This document shows positions 22,112-30,132 of a stretch of 64,000 nt of DNA, in pieces. This DNA is from an uncultured Sphingomonadaceae bacterium (GTDB lineage Bacteria > Pseudomonadota > Alphaproteobacteria > Sphingomonadales > Sphingomonadaceae). The position numbers and the translations under genes were made by a program. The DNA is taken from positions 3,197-67,196 of the forward strand of contig CAMLGC010000010.1 in the NCBI GenBank assembly GCA_946479505.1. The letters are read 5' to 3'. How positions within the stretch are numbered: the first letter of the stretch is position 1; every line of letters starts with the position of its first letter. The notes beneath the pieces were generated by a model. The model was given only the letters and a program-made list of their open reading frames with translations. It did no database searches and had not been told where the DNA came from.

Positions 22112-22153
22112 CCGACACCCGGATTTCGCGATCCTGAATCCGATCAAAACCCA

Positions 22154-22552
22154 TTACCCGATCATCCCGCCCCCCGGCGCGCCGCGCGCCATCAGCCGGC
22201 CGATCGCGTCGAACAGCGAATCCATCGCGACCGGCTTGAACAGCACCTCGTCGGCGCCGGCTTCCAGGCAACGGTCGCGCAGGTCGGCGGCGGTGTCGGC
22301 AGTAACGACGATGATCGGGAGCGCGGCCTTGGCATCGCCGCGCGCGCGGATGTGCCGAATCGCGCTGAAGCCGTCCATGCCGGGCATCCGAAGATCGACC
22401 AACGCGACGTCGTAATCGTGTTCGTCGATCAGCCGGAGCCCCTGTTCGGCGTCTTCGGCGCCCGTCATCGTCGCCCCGGCGACGTCGAGCATGTCCTTGA
22501 CGACGCGGCGATTCATCGCGTCGTCTTCGATGAAGAGGACGTTCATGCGCAC
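22154..22552 (-). CDS. Single-domain response regulator (CheY-like receiver)
   Basis: This 132-aa receiver domain has the acidic pair EDD at residues 9-11, the phospho-acceptor Asp in VALVDLRMPGMDG near residue 52, Thr in VVTAD near 83 and Lys in VLFKPV near 106. There is no output domain, so it should act through protein contacts, as in phosphorelays. It lies 60 bases downstream of the TPR sensor kinase gene on the same strand and is its likely partner. The start is at 22552, with ATG 22546 as an alternative. Confidence 0.93.
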   Translation of the reverse strand: MRMNVLFIEDDAMNRRVVKDMLDVAGATMTGAEDAEQGLRLIDEHDYDVALVDLRMPGMDGFSAIRHIRARGDAKAALPIIVVTADTAADLRDRCLEAGADEVLFKPVAMDSLFDAIGRLMARGAPGGGMIG

Positions 22553-22612
22553 CCGTTCCCCGTTTCAGCGGGTTGTTTCGGTAGTGAATTCATTCTTGGG
22601 AGCGTTATCTTC

Positions 22613-25123
22613 TCATGCCGCGTCGGACACAAGCGCATCCCCGCGGTAACCGGTTTCAGACAATCCCGATCTGGGAAACAATCGGGCGCGCAGCTCGGCG
22701 CCGGCAATCGGCTTGTCGATCACGAGATCGACCCCCGATGCCGCCACCGCTGCACGTGCGCTCGTGCTAGCACACCAGAGCAACACTGTCTTGGTTCTAT
22801 ACGACACCGCCGTTGCAGAAAAGTCCTTGATCGCCTCCGCAAGGCCGATATCTCCGGCGATCGCGCCTTCATCGACGATCGCCAGCGCGAACGGCCGCGC
22901 CGTTACCAGCCGGCGCGCGTCATCGAGCGATCCGGCCACCTCGATCCATGGCACGCACGGCTCGAACAAGGCACGCATCATGCTCCGCGTGATCGGGTTG
23001 CGCTCGACGATCAGCAGCCCGCGATCGGCGTCCGGAGCATGCTCGACAGCAGCACGCGGCGCGGCCTCGATCAGTGGCAGATCGATCGTGAAGGTCGATC
23101 CCTCGCCCGCAACGCTCTCGACCGCCACGTCGCCGCCCATCGCGCGCGCGAGATTGCGGCAGATCGCGAGCCCCAGCCCGGTGCCGCCGAACCGCCGCGT
23201 GGTCGACGTATCCGCCTGCCGGAACGATTCGAAGATCGCATCGAGCTTGTCGGGCGCGATTCCGATGCCGGTGTCGCTGACGCTGATGCGCACCCGGGGA
23301 TGGCCGTCCTCGGTTACCGCGCGCGCGCCGAGGGCGATCCGCCCGGCAGCGGTGAACTTGAGCGCGTTGGCGAGCAGATTGAACACCACCTGCCGCAGCC
23401 GCGCGGCATCCCCCATCACCAGCGCCGGGCAGCCGTCGAGCGAGAGCGCGAAGTCGATGCCCTTGGCGCGGGCCTGTTCCTCCCACATCCGCGCGACGTC
23501 GGTAAGCACGGCGCAGACGTCCATCTCGGCATGCTCGATGGTCATGTTGCCGGTCTCGATCTTGGCGACGTCGAGGATGTCGTCGACCAGCGCGCGCATC
23601 GTCACCCCCGCACCGTGGACGATCTCGATCCGCTCGCGCGTGTCCGGCGCCAGACGCGCGTCGGCGAGCATCACCTGCGTCATGCCGAGGATGCCGTTCA
23701 GCGGCGTGCGGATCTCGTGGCTCGTCGTCGCCAGGAACTCGGTCTTGGCGGCGAGGGCCTTGGCGAGCGCGGTGTTGGTTTCGGCAAGGCCGACATTGGC
23801 CGCGCGCACCTGGTTACGGCTGCGGCGGATCGCGAAGATGCCGAAGACCAGCAGCGTGACGACGATCAGCGCGGCGACTGCCGCCGCGATGAACACGATC
23901 CGCTGAAAGCGCGCGCTCTCGCGCTCGTAGCGGATGCCGCGACGCAGCTCCTCGGCCTTGAGCTGCGCGATCTTGAGGTTCTGGTTGGCATAATCGAACC
24001 GCGCGGCCATCAGCGCGGTGTTGGTCGATGCCGCGAGCTTGGCGGTCTGGTCGTCGAGCCGCTTGAGCGCCTCGAGATGCTCAAGCGCGAGCGCCTCGTC
24101 TCCCGTCTCCTTGTAGATCTGGTAGGCGGTCTCGTGCAGGTCGCGATAGGCGAGCGTCGACGTGTCGATATCGACATCGGCGAGCGCCTCCCCGATCAGG
24201 CGCCGCGCCTTCGCGATATCGCCCCGGTGCTGCGCCAGCGTCGCGGAAATGCCGAGAAACTGGGCGCGTGCGGTGGAATCATCGTCGGTGCGAAGCGCCA
24301 AACCTCGCGCGATCGTTCGCTCGGCATCGTCGAGCCGGCCCATCAGGATTTGCGTTCGAGCGACATTGCGCAGGATGCGGCTTTGCTGCGAGGCGCTATC
24401 CATCTTTTCTGCAAGCGCGAGCGCGGCTTCGAACTGCGCTTCGGCGTCGGCCAGGCGCCCGACCGCCTTCAGGGCATTGGCGCGATTATTGTATATTGCG
24501 AGCAGCAGGCTCGGATCGGCGCGATAGGCGTCGAGCGCCTGGTCGTAATAACGCAGCGCGGTCGTGTTGTCGTTGGCCTCGCGATACAGCGACGCGATCG
24601 ACAGCAAGGCAATCGCCTGGCTCCGGGTGTCTCCGATGTCGCGAAAGACGCGATGCGCCTTGTGGTATTCGGAAAGCGCTCCGGCGACGTCCGGCAGCGC
24701 CGAATCGATTCCGCCGCGAGACAGCAGGATGTCGCCTTTGAGCTTCGACGCCTTGCTTTGGGGCCCGACCGCAAGCCACGCATGGTGAATGAGCGGCTTT
24801 GCCCGATCGATTTCATTGAGCCGGATGAGCGCCTCGCCCGCAAGCCAATAGGCGGTCGCCTCCGCGTTGGCCTCGTCCTTGGTTGCCGAATCGCTTCGTG
24901 CAAGCGCAGCGGCGGTTTTGGCGAGCGCAAGCGTGCGCTGCGGATTCGAAAGCATGCTCGCCTTCGCATCGGCGATCAGCGCGTCGAAACGCGCGCTGCC
25001 AGCCTTTCTCCCGTCAACGGGTCGCGCCAGGGCGCCGGCACCGGGTGCGCACGCGATGCCACCACAGAGCAGCAATACGCCGAACAGGGCGGCAAACATC
25101 TGACTGATCCGTAGGCAGCGCAT
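22613..25123 (-). CDS. TPR-containing hybrid sensor histidine kinase
   Basis: This 836-aa protein has a signal peptide or anchor (MFAALFGVLLLCGGIACAPG), then a periplasmic tetratricopeptide-like array (about residues 35-390; ALRYYDQALDAYRADPSLLL is one repeat). One membrane segment near 408-428 (AAAVAALIVVTLLVFGIFAI), HisKA with phospho-acceptor His in TSHEIRTPLNG near 468, and HATPase with N box NLLANALKFT, DTGIGIAP and GGTGLGLAI follow. Last comes a C-terminal receiver-like domain (from about 698) with the Asp in LAIVDEG and the Lys in VIDKPI, but only one acidic residue in its first loop, so it may be a weak or regulatory receiver. The start at 25123 has GGTGAGG upstream. The operon order is EAL protein, this kinase, receiver. 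Confidence 0.92.
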   Translation of the reverse strand: MRCLRISQMFAALFGVLLLCGGIACAPGAGALARPVDGRKAGSARFDALIADAKASMLSNPQRTLALAKTAAALARSDSATKDEANAEATAYWLAGEALIRLNEIDRAKPLIHHAWLAVGPQSKASKLKGDILLSRGGIDSALPDVAGALSEYHKAHRVFRDIGDTRSQAIALLSIASLYREANDNTTALRYYDQALDAYRADPSLLLAIYNNRANALKAVGRLADAEAQFEAALALAEKMDSASQQSRILRNVARTQILMGRLDDAERTIARGLALRTDDDSTARAQFLGISATLAQHRGDIAKARRLIGEALADVDIDTSTLAYRDLHETAYQIYKETGDEALALEHLEALKRLDDQTAKLAASTNTALMAARFDYANQNLKIAQLKAEELRRGIRYERESARFQRIVFIAAAVAALIVVTLLVFGIFAIRRSRNQVRAANVGLAETNTALAKALAAKTEFLATTSHEIRTPLNGILGMTQVMLADARLAPDTRERIEIVHGAGVTMRALVDDILDVAKIETGNMTIEHAEMDVCAVLTDVARMWEEQARAKGIDFALSLDGCPALVMGDAARLRQVVFNLLANALKFTAAGRIALGARAVTEDGHPRVRISVSDTGIGIAPDKLDAIFESFRQADTSTTRRFGGTGLGLAICRNLARAMGGDVAVESVAGEGSTFTIDLPLIEAAPRAAVEHAPDADRGLLIVERNPITRSMMRALFEPCVPWIEVAGSLDDARRLVTARPFALAIVDEGAIAGDIGLAEAIKDFSATAVSYRTKTVLLWCASTSARAAVAASGVDLVIDKPIAGAELRARLFPRSGLSETGYRGDALVSDAA

Positions 25124-25170
25124 GACCTCACCTGTCATCAGCCGGGTTAAGGCCCGGCTAAGAGAAGCCT

Positions 25171-26610
25171 TTAGGCACTCTTCCAGAAGCTCGCCGGGCG
25201 GACGAACGCGTCCTTGGGGTCGGCCAGCCGCTCGGGATCGTTGCCGCCGTCCAGGAACTGGCGCAGCGCATCGAACGAAATCGGACGGCTGATGAGAAAG
25301 CCTTGGGCGATGTCGCAGCCCATGACCGACAGAAGCGCCAGCGCCGCCGGCGATTCCACGCCTTCGGCGGTCACCTCCATCTCGAGCGCGTGCGCCAGAT
25401 CGATCGTCGAGCGCACGATCAGCGGATCGCGGTTGCTGCTGGTGAGCTGGAGCACGAACATCTTGTCGATCTTGAGCTCGCGCGCCGGCAACTGCTTGAG
25501 GTAGGCGAGCGACGACAGCCCCGCCCCGTAATCGTCGATCGCGATCGGGATGCCGATATCGGCGAAGGTCCGCAGATGCCCGATCGCGGTCTCCGGATCG
25601 CGGATCACCGACGTCTCGGTGATCTCGAACCCGATCCGGGCGGCGGAGCCCGATACCAGCCGGCATGCTTCCTCGACGAAGCCGGTGTCGGCGAGCAACT
25701 GGCCGGAGATATTGATCGACAGAACGATGTCGTGGCCCTGTGCGGCGAGGCGCCGCTGGTCGGCGATCACCTGGCGCAGCGTCCACAGCGTGAGCGGCCC
25801 GATCTCGCGACATTCCTCCGCGACTGGAATGAAATCGCCAGGCAGGATCAGCCCGCGCGTCGGATGCTGCCACCGCACGAGCGCCTCGGCACCCGCAACC
25901 TGTTGCCCGCGCAGATGAAGCTTGGGCTGGTATTGCAGGAACATCTCGCCTTTGGCGAGTGCGTGCCTGAGATCACGCGTGAGCGTCAGCCGATCGAACG
26001 CCGGCGTGCCTCGCGAAAGATCGCGCAACACGGTGCGCTGCTCGCTCCGTGCCAGCGCGATCGCCTCCTCGGCCTCCTCGATCAGGCGGGTTTCCTCGAG
26101 CTGGCGCACCTGGCCCGTCGCGGCGCCCCACAACATGTCGAGCCGGTGCGGCTCGCCGTCGATCGTGAGCGGCGGCTCGAAGGCGGCGGCCAGGTCCGCG
26201 AGCAGGGTCCCCGCCTCGCCGAGATCGCGAAGGTCGACCGTCACCTCCACCATTGCGCGCCCGACCGCGATCGTTGTGGCGGTCGGAACACAGGCGGATA
26301 CCCGTTGGGCAACGTCGGCCACCAGCCGATCGGCGCGCGCGGCGCCGAGCAATCGGCGCAGCGCCGCAAAGTTCGTGATTTCCGCCAGGCCGAGCAGCCG
26401 CCATCCGACGAACGGGAGACCGACCGACCGATCTTCGCAATGGCCCCGCCTGCCGGTGAGGAAGATGCCCGAATAGCCCGCCCGGCCCACCCGCTCGACG
26501 GCGGGCGACGATGTCGCATCCCCGCTCGCCGACAAGGCGGAGGCCAGCAGAGCCTGCTTGCGGCGTGCAAAACCTCCAACGGTCGATTCACGAGCGTGCG
26601 AGCGCATCAT
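25171..26610 (-). CDS. EAL-domain cyclic-di-GMP phosphodiesterase
   Basis: This 479-aa cytoplasmic protein has an N-terminal region of about 200 residues that could be a degenerate GGDEF domain (no GGDEF motif is visible), then a complete EAL domain. Signature residues are present: AEALVRW near 240, N in SINISGQ, ITETS, DDYGAGLSSLAYL near 345, KIDK, AEGVE and the terminal QGFLISRP. An active phosphodiesterase that lowers c-di-GMP is therefore likely. It lies 47 bases upstream of the TPR kinase gene, suggesting that second-messenger turnover and the two-component pathway are co-expressed. Its 5' end is divergent from the structured RNA unit at 26.7 kb. Confidence 0.93.
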   Translation of the reverse strand: MMRSHARESTVGGFARRKQALLASALSASGDATSSPAVERVGRAGYSGIFLTGRRGHCEDRSVGLPFVGWRLLGLAEITNFAALRRLLGAARADRLVADVAQRVSACVPTATTIAVGRAMVEVTVDLRDLGEAGTLLADLAAAFEPPLTIDGEPHRLDMLWGAATGQVRQLEETRLIEEAEEAIALARSEQRTVLRDLSRGTPAFDRLTLTRDLRHALAKGEMFLQYQPKLHLRGQQVAGAEALVRWQHPTRGLILPGDFIPVAEECREIGPLTLWTLRQVIADQRRLAAQGHDIVLSINISGQLLADTGFVEEACRLVSGSAARIGFEITETSVIRDPETAIGHLRTFADIGIPIAIDDYGAGLSSLAYLKQLPARELKIDKMFVLQLTSSNRDPLIVRSTIDLAHALEMEVTAEGVESPAALALLSVMGCDIAQGFLISRPISFDALRQFLDGGNDPERLADPKDAFVRPASFWKSA

Positions 26611-26687
26611 CGCTGCGGTCTAGCGCGACACCCTGAAGGAACCTTTAACCCGCGCATGCCGCCGCGAACGTCCGATGCGCACGCCGA

Positions 26688-26716
26688 TTGCTTTATCCTT
26701 AAGATTCAGGTAATAA
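26688..26716 (+). promoter_or_regulatory. Candidate sigma70-type promoter of the 17-aa ORF/RNA unit
   Basis: TTGCTT at 26688-26693 and TAATAA at 26711-26716 have a 17-base spacer, in a local AT-rich patch that stands out from the GC-rich surroundings. The predicted transcription start is near 26723, at the beginning of a short inverted repeat (ACGCTC 26723-26728, GAGCGT 26733-26738). Confidence 0.6.
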
Positions 26717-26757
26717 ATCCTAACGCTCCATTGAGCGTAAAAAAGGGAGATTACACA

Positions 26758-26811
26758 ATGGCCAACATGTTTTTCGTGGTCACCCACGGCGAAGACATCC
26801 GCCCCTGGTGA
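26758..26811 (+). CDS. 17-aa small ORF (leader peptide or micropeptide)
   Basis: ATG at 26758 begins a 17-residue peptide, MANMFFVVTHGEDIRPW, ending at TGA 26809-26811. An AAAAGGGAG Shine-Dalgarno lies 8 bases upstream, one of the best in the window, and a 6-bp hairpin lies just before it. The peptide is hydrophobic in the middle (MFFVV) with a charged tail ending Arg-Pro-Trp. It shows no PqqA, lasso or known attenuator pattern (only one Trp). It sits at the 5' end of a structured, terminator-ended transcript, so it may be a regulatory leader, a signal or membrane-active peptide, or a dual-function RNA. Confidence 0.55.
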   Translation: MANMFFVVTHGEDIRPW

Positions 26812-26971
26812 ACGGTTTTGATCCGGGTAGCGGCTGATTTGTCCTGTTTTCAGGAAGTTGGTCGCTCCCGGATCGTATCCCGCCCGATCCTCGGCATTCG
26901 GGCGACGTCAATCGACGACCCATGGCGCGACGATTGAGATGGACAAGTGTCCTTGATTCGTTCCGGCTTCG

Positions 26972-27006
26972 AAACGCCGGCCCCGAACGGAAACGGCGTT
27001 TTTTTT
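26972..27006 (+). terminator. Rho-independent terminator of the small ORF/RNA unit
   Basis: A perfect 8-bp stem AAACGCCG (26972-26979) pairs with CGGCGTTT (26994-27001), and an eight-T tract covers 26999-27006. An alternative stem CGTTC-CGGC (26959-26967) with GCCG...GAACG (26976-26989) shares the GCCG and would exclude the terminator, as in attenuators. Confidence 0.85.
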
Positions 27007-27049
27007 GAGAGCGCTACCCAGCTAAACAGCAAGGCAGGTCGGGCCGCGG

Positions 27050-28543
27050 TCAGCGTGCAGACGCATCCGTCGCCTGGTCACGCGCATCGCTCGCCCGCCA
27101 CCCTCCGCCCATCGCCTTGAACAAGGCCGCGATATCCTGCCGCAGGCGGGCATCGCTCTCGGCGATCTGCTCGCGCGTTTCGAGAACGTCCGTCTGCGCG
27201 TCGAGCAGCGCATCCTGTGCGACGAAGCCGGTCTGGTAGCGCGCCCGCGCCGCATGTTCCGACGCCTCTCGATCGGCTAGCGCCCGGTTCAGCACCGCGC
27301 CGCGGCGGCGTTCGGCCTCGACCCGCGCAAGCGCATCTTCGACGTCGCGCAAGCCCCGCAGCACAACCGCCTTGTAGTTCTGATACGCCTGCTCGCGATC
27401 CTCGCGACGCATTCCCACGGTCGCCTGGCGCCGGCCCCAGTCGAGCAGCGGAAAGCGCGCGGCGGCAGCGCCCGTCGCCTGGAGGCTGTCGCCTTCGACC
27501 AACGACGCGAGCGACGACGAGATCAGCTCGACCATCCCCGTCAGGCTGAACCTGGGATAGAGATCGGCCACCGCGACACCGATGTCGGCGGTTGCTGCGG
27601 CAAGCTGCCGCTCTGCCGCGCGGATGTCGGGCCGGCGGCGCAGCAGATCGGACGGCAGGCCGGGCGGCACCGTCGGCACCGGGCCGAGCGCGTCCGGCGT
27701 CGCTGCCAGCTCGCCGGTCAGCCCCTCGGGCGGCTGTCCGGTCAGGATGCCGAGCGCGTGCATCCGCACCGCGATATCGGCGCGCAGCGGCTCGATCCGC
27801 GCCTCGGTCGCGGTGAGGCTGCCGCGCTGGCGCGTCACGTCGATATCGGGAACGAGCCCGACCCGGGCGGTGTGCGCCGCAATCTCGAGCGCGCGCCGCC
27901 GGCGGTCGAGCTCCTCTTCGATGATCCGCACCTGCTCCTGGTCGAGCCGCAGCGCGACATAGGCGTCCGCCACCTCGGCGGCGAGCGTTACCGCCGCGTC
28001 GCTCCGGTTCCACAATGCGGCCGCGGTGCGCGCTTCGGCCGCCTCCACGCCGCGGCGCGCGCCGCCGAACAGGTCGAGCTCCCAGCTCGCGTCGAAACCG
28101 AGCGCATAGGTGGTGATCCCGTCCCCCGGCAGCGCGATGCCGCCGCCTTGCCCGTCACCGCCGCCCTGCCCGCCGAACTGTCGCGCCAGTGACGAGAAGC
28201 CCGCATTCTTGCTGAAATGGACATGGCTGACATTGCCGGTCGCGTCGATCGTCGGCTTCCCGCGCCCGCGCGCCGCGATCTCCTGCAACCGCGCCTGCCG
28301 CACCCGCGATGCCGCGATCGCCATATCGGGGCTGTCCGCAAGCGCGCGGCCGACCAACGCGTCGAGCTGCGTGTCGCCGAAGGCCTCCCACCAGCGCGCC
28401 GGATCGACCGCCGTGCCCGCCGCCGGCTGCGCCCCCGCGAAAGCAGCCGGCATCGGCATTTCGGGCGGGTGGTAATCCGGCCCGACCGTGCAGCTCGCGG
28501 CGAGCAGCGCTGCGGCGAGACCGAGAGCAACCTTCCGGGTCAA
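27050..28543 (-). CDS. NodT-family outer-membrane efflux lipoprotein
   Basis: This 497-aa TolC-like outer-membrane channel would complete a tripartite pump with the EmrA/EmrB-like proteins. The lipoprotein signal ends LAASC (Cys about residue 18), followed by TVGPDYHPPEMP, and two outer-membrane efflux repeats follow (GFDASWELDLFGGARRGVEA, then ADLYPRFSLTGMVELISSSL). It begins at TTG 28543, which overlaps the MFS stop (TTGA) and is served by the GGAGGAGG at the end of the MFS gene; no in-frame ATG exists near the front. It is the last gene of the TetR-EmrA-EmrB-NodT operon and faces the RNA unit's terminator. Confidence 0.9.
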   Translation of the reverse strand: MTRKVALGLAAALLAASCTVGPDYHPPEMPMPAAFAGAQPAAGTAVDPARWWEAFGDTQLDALVGRALADSPDMAIAASRVRQARLQEIAARGRGKPTIDATGNVSHVHFSKNAGFSSLARQFGGQGGGDGQGGGIALPGDGITTYALGFDASWELDLFGGARRGVEAAEARTAAALWNRSDAAVTLAAEVADAYVALRLDQEQVRIIEEELDRRRRALEIAAHTARVGLVPDIDVTRQRGSLTATEARIEPLRADIAVRMHALGILTGQPPEGLTGELAATPDALGPVPTVPPGLPSDLLRRRPDIRAAERQLAAATADIGVAVADLYPRFSLTGMVELISSSLASLVEGDSLQATGAAAARFPLLDWGRRQATVGMRREDREQAYQNYKAVVLRGLRDVEDALARVEAERRRGAVLNRALADREASEHAARARYQTGFVAQDALLDAQTDVLETREQIAESDARLRQDIAALFKAMGGGWRASDARDQATDASAR

Positions 28544-30129
28544 TGCGCCATTCCTCCTCCGCCCCGCCCGCGCTTCGGGCTGCGCATCAGCAGCGCGACC
28601 GGCGAAACCACCAGCACCACGATCATCAGCACGCGAAAGACGTCGAGAAAGGCGAGCATCGTCGCCTGCCGCTGCACCTGCTGATAGAGGATCGCGAGCG
28701 GCACCATGTCGCCCAGCCCGCCGAGCGCGTTCTGCGCGCCGGCGAGCCAATGCGTATAGGTCGGATCGAGCGGGTTCAATCGCTCGACCAGATACGATTG
28801 GTGCTCCTGCCGGTATCCTGCGAGCAGGGTCTGCGAAACCGAAATGCCGAGCGTGCCGCCGAGATTGCGGAACACGTTGAGCAGGCTCGATGCCTGCGCG
28901 GTCTTGGTCTGCGGCAGCCCGACATAGGCGACCGCGTTGATCGGCACGAACAGGAAAGGCAGCGCCACCGACTGGTAGAGCCGCGCGATCGCCGCATCGG
29001 AAAACGAGATGTCGGCGTTGAGGTTCGCCATGTTCCACAGCGCCCCGGCCTGGACGAGCAAGGCCGGGAACAGCAGGAAACGCACGTCCACCTTGTCCGA
29101 AAGCCGCCCCGCGAACGGCACCGCCACCAGGGTCGCCAGGCCGCCCGCGGTCAGCGCCAGCCCTGCATCGAGCGCGCTGTAGCCGAGCACCTGCTGGAGC
29201 ATCTGCGGAATGAGCTGCGTCGTTCCGAACAGGATCATGCCGACCGTCGCCATCACCACGATCGTCAGCGCGAAATTGCGGTTCTTGAGCAGCCTGAGAT
29301 CGATCACCGGATCGTCGTGGTTGAGCTCCCACAGCACGAGCGCGATCAACGACGTGATCGAGATACCGGCGGTCGCGATGATGAAGCCGCTGGTGAACCA
29401 CCCCTCGCGCTCGCCGCGGTCGAGCGTGATCTCGAGAAAACCCAGCCCGAGGAAGATCAGCGCGACGCCGACATAGTCGATCCGCAAGCCCCGCCGGAGC
29501 CGTTGAGCCCGATCCTTCCTGATCTGCTCGGGCTCGTCGACGAAGATCTCGACGAGGAACAACGCCGCGATCCCCACCGGCACGTTGATGAGGAAGATCC
29601 AGTGCCAGCTCGCATGCTCGGTGATGTAGCCGCCCAATGTCGGCCCGAAGACCGGACCCACGACGACGACGATCGCGAACGCCGCGAACGCCATGCCGCG
29701 CTTTTCGGGCGGGAAGGTGTCCGCGAGGATCGACTGCTCCACCGGCGCGAGCCCGCCCCCGCCGATCCCCTGGAAAACGCGCGCGATGACGAGGGTCGAA
29801 AGGTTGGGCGCGATCCCGCACAAGAACGACGACAGCGTGAACAGCGCGATCGAGATCATGAAATAGCGCTTCCGCCCGATCGCATCGCTCAGCCAGCCGC
29901 TGATCGGGATCACCACCGCGTTGGCGACCAGATAGCTCGTCAGGATCCACGTCGCCTGATCGGTCGAGATCGACAGCCCGCCCGCAATATGCCCCAGGCT
30001 CACATTCGCGATCGAGGTGTCGAGCACCTCCATGAAGGTCGGCAGCGAGATGATCGAGACGATCAGCCACGGGCTGTACGGCCCCGCCGCCGAGCGCGTC
30101 GGCGTCCAGGCGTGGCCGGCGCTCACCAT
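28540..30129 (-). CDS. DHA2-family MFS multidrug exporter (EmrB/QacA type)
   Basis: This 529-aa inner-membrane protein has 14 predicted membrane segments. MFS motif A is seen as SGWLSDAIGRKRYFM near 77, and motif C of antiporters as ANVSLGHIAGGLSIS earlier and GPTLGGYITEHASWHWIFLI near 160. It should expel hydrophobic drugs in exchange for protons through the EmrA-like adaptor and NodT-like channel. The EmrA-like gene ends 4 bases upstream and the NodT gene overlaps it by 4 bases. Expression is probably controlled by the TetR protein at the head of the operon. The substrates are unknown. Confidence 0.93.
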   Translation of the reverse strand: MVSAGHAWTPTRSAAGPYSPWLIVSIISLPTFMEVLDTSIANVSLGHIAGGLSISTDQATWILTSYLVANAVVIPISGWLSDAIGRKRYFMISIALFTLSSFLCGIAPNLSTLVIARVFQGIGGGGLAPVEQSILADTFPPEKRGMAFAAFAIVVVVGPVFGPTLGGYITEHASWHWIFLINVPVGIAALFLVEIFVDEPEQIRKDRAQRLRRGLRIDYVGVALIFLGLGFLEITLDRGEREGWFTSGFIIATAGISITSLIALVLWELNHDDPVIDLRLLKNRNFALTIVVMATVGMILFGTTQLIPQMLQQVLGYSALDAGLALTAGGLATLVAVPFAGRLSDKVDVRFLLFPALLVQAGALWNMANLNADISFSDAAIARLYQSVALPFLFVPINAVAYVGLPQTKTAQASSLLNVFRNLGGTLGISVSQTLLAGYRQEHQSYLVERLNPLDPTYTHWLAGAQNALGGLGDMVPLAILYQQVQRQATMLAFLDVFRVLMIVVLVVSPVALLMRSPKRGRGGGGMAH

Positions 30130-30132
30130 CGC

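Larger units (their letters stand above)
26723..27006 (+). ncRNA. Structured RNA carrying a 17-codon ORF, with its own terminator
   Basis: About 284 bases bounded by a promoter-like site and an intrinsic terminator, with no longer gene on this strand. Structures visible in order: 6-bp hairpin ACGCTC/GAGCGT (26723-26738); the 17-aa ORF; a long stem GATCCGGG-t-AGCG with CGCT-CCCGGATC (26820-26874) capped by TCCTG-TTTT-CAGGA; CGCCCGA/TCGGGCG (26881-26904); CAATCG/CGATTG (26909-26936); GGAC/GTCC (26941-26952); then competing alternative and terminator stems. I cannot match it to a known RNA family by eye. It is divergent from the EAL gene and convergent with the efflux operon. Confidence 0.65.

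Noticed and set aside
26723..27006. Amino-acid attenuator (trp-like leader) for a downstream biosynthetic operon
   Set aside because: The 17-aa peptide has a single Trp and no run of one amino acid, and the next genes are on the opposite strand, so there is no operon to attenuate.
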